A DNA stretch of 36,942 nt from positions 1 to 36,942 of the forward strand of contig CANQQL010000011.1 of the NCBI GenBank assembly GCA_947625975.1, read 5' to 3'. Source of the DNA: an uncultured Bacilli bacterium (lineage in GTDB: Bacteria; Bacillota_I; Bacilli_A; RFN20; CAG-826). The notes under the pieces were generated by a model. It had not been told where the DNA came from. It saw only the letters and a list, made by a program, of their open reading frames with translations, and did no database searches. The position numbers were made by a program, and so were the translations under genes. Below are positions 36,839 to 36,942 of this stretch, in pieces (within the stretch, counting starts at the first letter, position 1; every line of letters starts with the position of its first letter).

Positions 36839-36942
36839 TTTGTATACAAAAAAATAAAGCAATTTTAATTTTGTTAAGTGACAAAGTAAACGCAACGGAA
36901 GAGAGATATTGACAAAAAGACAATTTGATTATTTCCTTTTGA

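Noticed and set aside
36909-36942. Possible start of a plus-strand gene at the right edge (TTG start, TKRQFDYFLL)
   Set aside because: Only ten codons are visible; a GGAAGAGAG upstream is suggestive, but a partial gene cannot be supported. The same TTGACA could be a -35 box.

Overview
ORGANISM. The DNA is AT-rich, uses ordinary Shine-Dalgarno starts and reads tryptophan as TGG. The S10-spc-alpha ribosomal cluster has the Bacillota layout: rpsJ to secY, then adk-map-infA-rpmJ-rpsM-rpsK-rpoA-rplQ. rpmD (L30) is missing, as in Mollicutes. A trimeric NAD(H)-linked [FeFe]-hydrogenase points to an anaerobic fermenter. My inference is an uncultured low-GC member of Bacilli near Mollicutes/Erysipelotrichia (RF39- or Izemoplasma-like); the genus cannot be named from the window.

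LAYOUT. (1) 88-4222, minus: hydC-hydB-hydA, an electron-bifurcating type [FeFe]-hydrogenase, with an extended -10 promoter and a leader hairpin. (2) 4443-6902, minus: preT-preA, an NAD-dependent dihydropyrimidine dehydrogenase; preA carries a 1-nt frameshift in an A8 tract. (3) 6977-7435, minus: a TspO/MBR membrane protein. (4) 7533-22043, minus: the ribosomal protein / secY / rpoA superoperon, with a structured leader and promoter upstream of rpsJ and a terminator after rplQ. (5) 22339-25137, minus: tgt-queA-queH, three successive steps of queuosine tRNA modification. (6) A small conserved ORF (plus), then add-udk (minus), a nucleoside salvage pair. (7) 27252-31745, plus: a two-gene cassette encoding a P-loop ATPase and a large adenosine-deaminase-fold protein. 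This matches the architecture of the RADAR anti-phage system (rdrA-rdrB) and is the most notable content of the window. (8) 31913-32730: a DUF5662-like gene and a small hydrophilic ORF. (9) 32815-36798: a metal-homeostasis block with a ZIP transporter, a DtxR/MntR-type regulator, and csoR-copA, where CopA carries a fused CopZ-like domain with its own internal ribosome binding site.

HOW IT WORKS TOGETHER. Most of the window is housekeeping. hydABC and preTA are adjacent redox modules that both use NAD(H). The queuosine genes form one short pathway. The putative RADAR cassette lies head-to-head with the cellular adenosine deaminase gene add, on the opposite strand from almost everything before it, and is visibly richer in AT, Lys, Asn and Ile than its neighbours. 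It looks like an inserted defence cassette, although I see no integrase, IS or tRNA at its edges. Six gene junctions use the same one-base stop/start overlap, TAATG, indicating frequent translational coupling.
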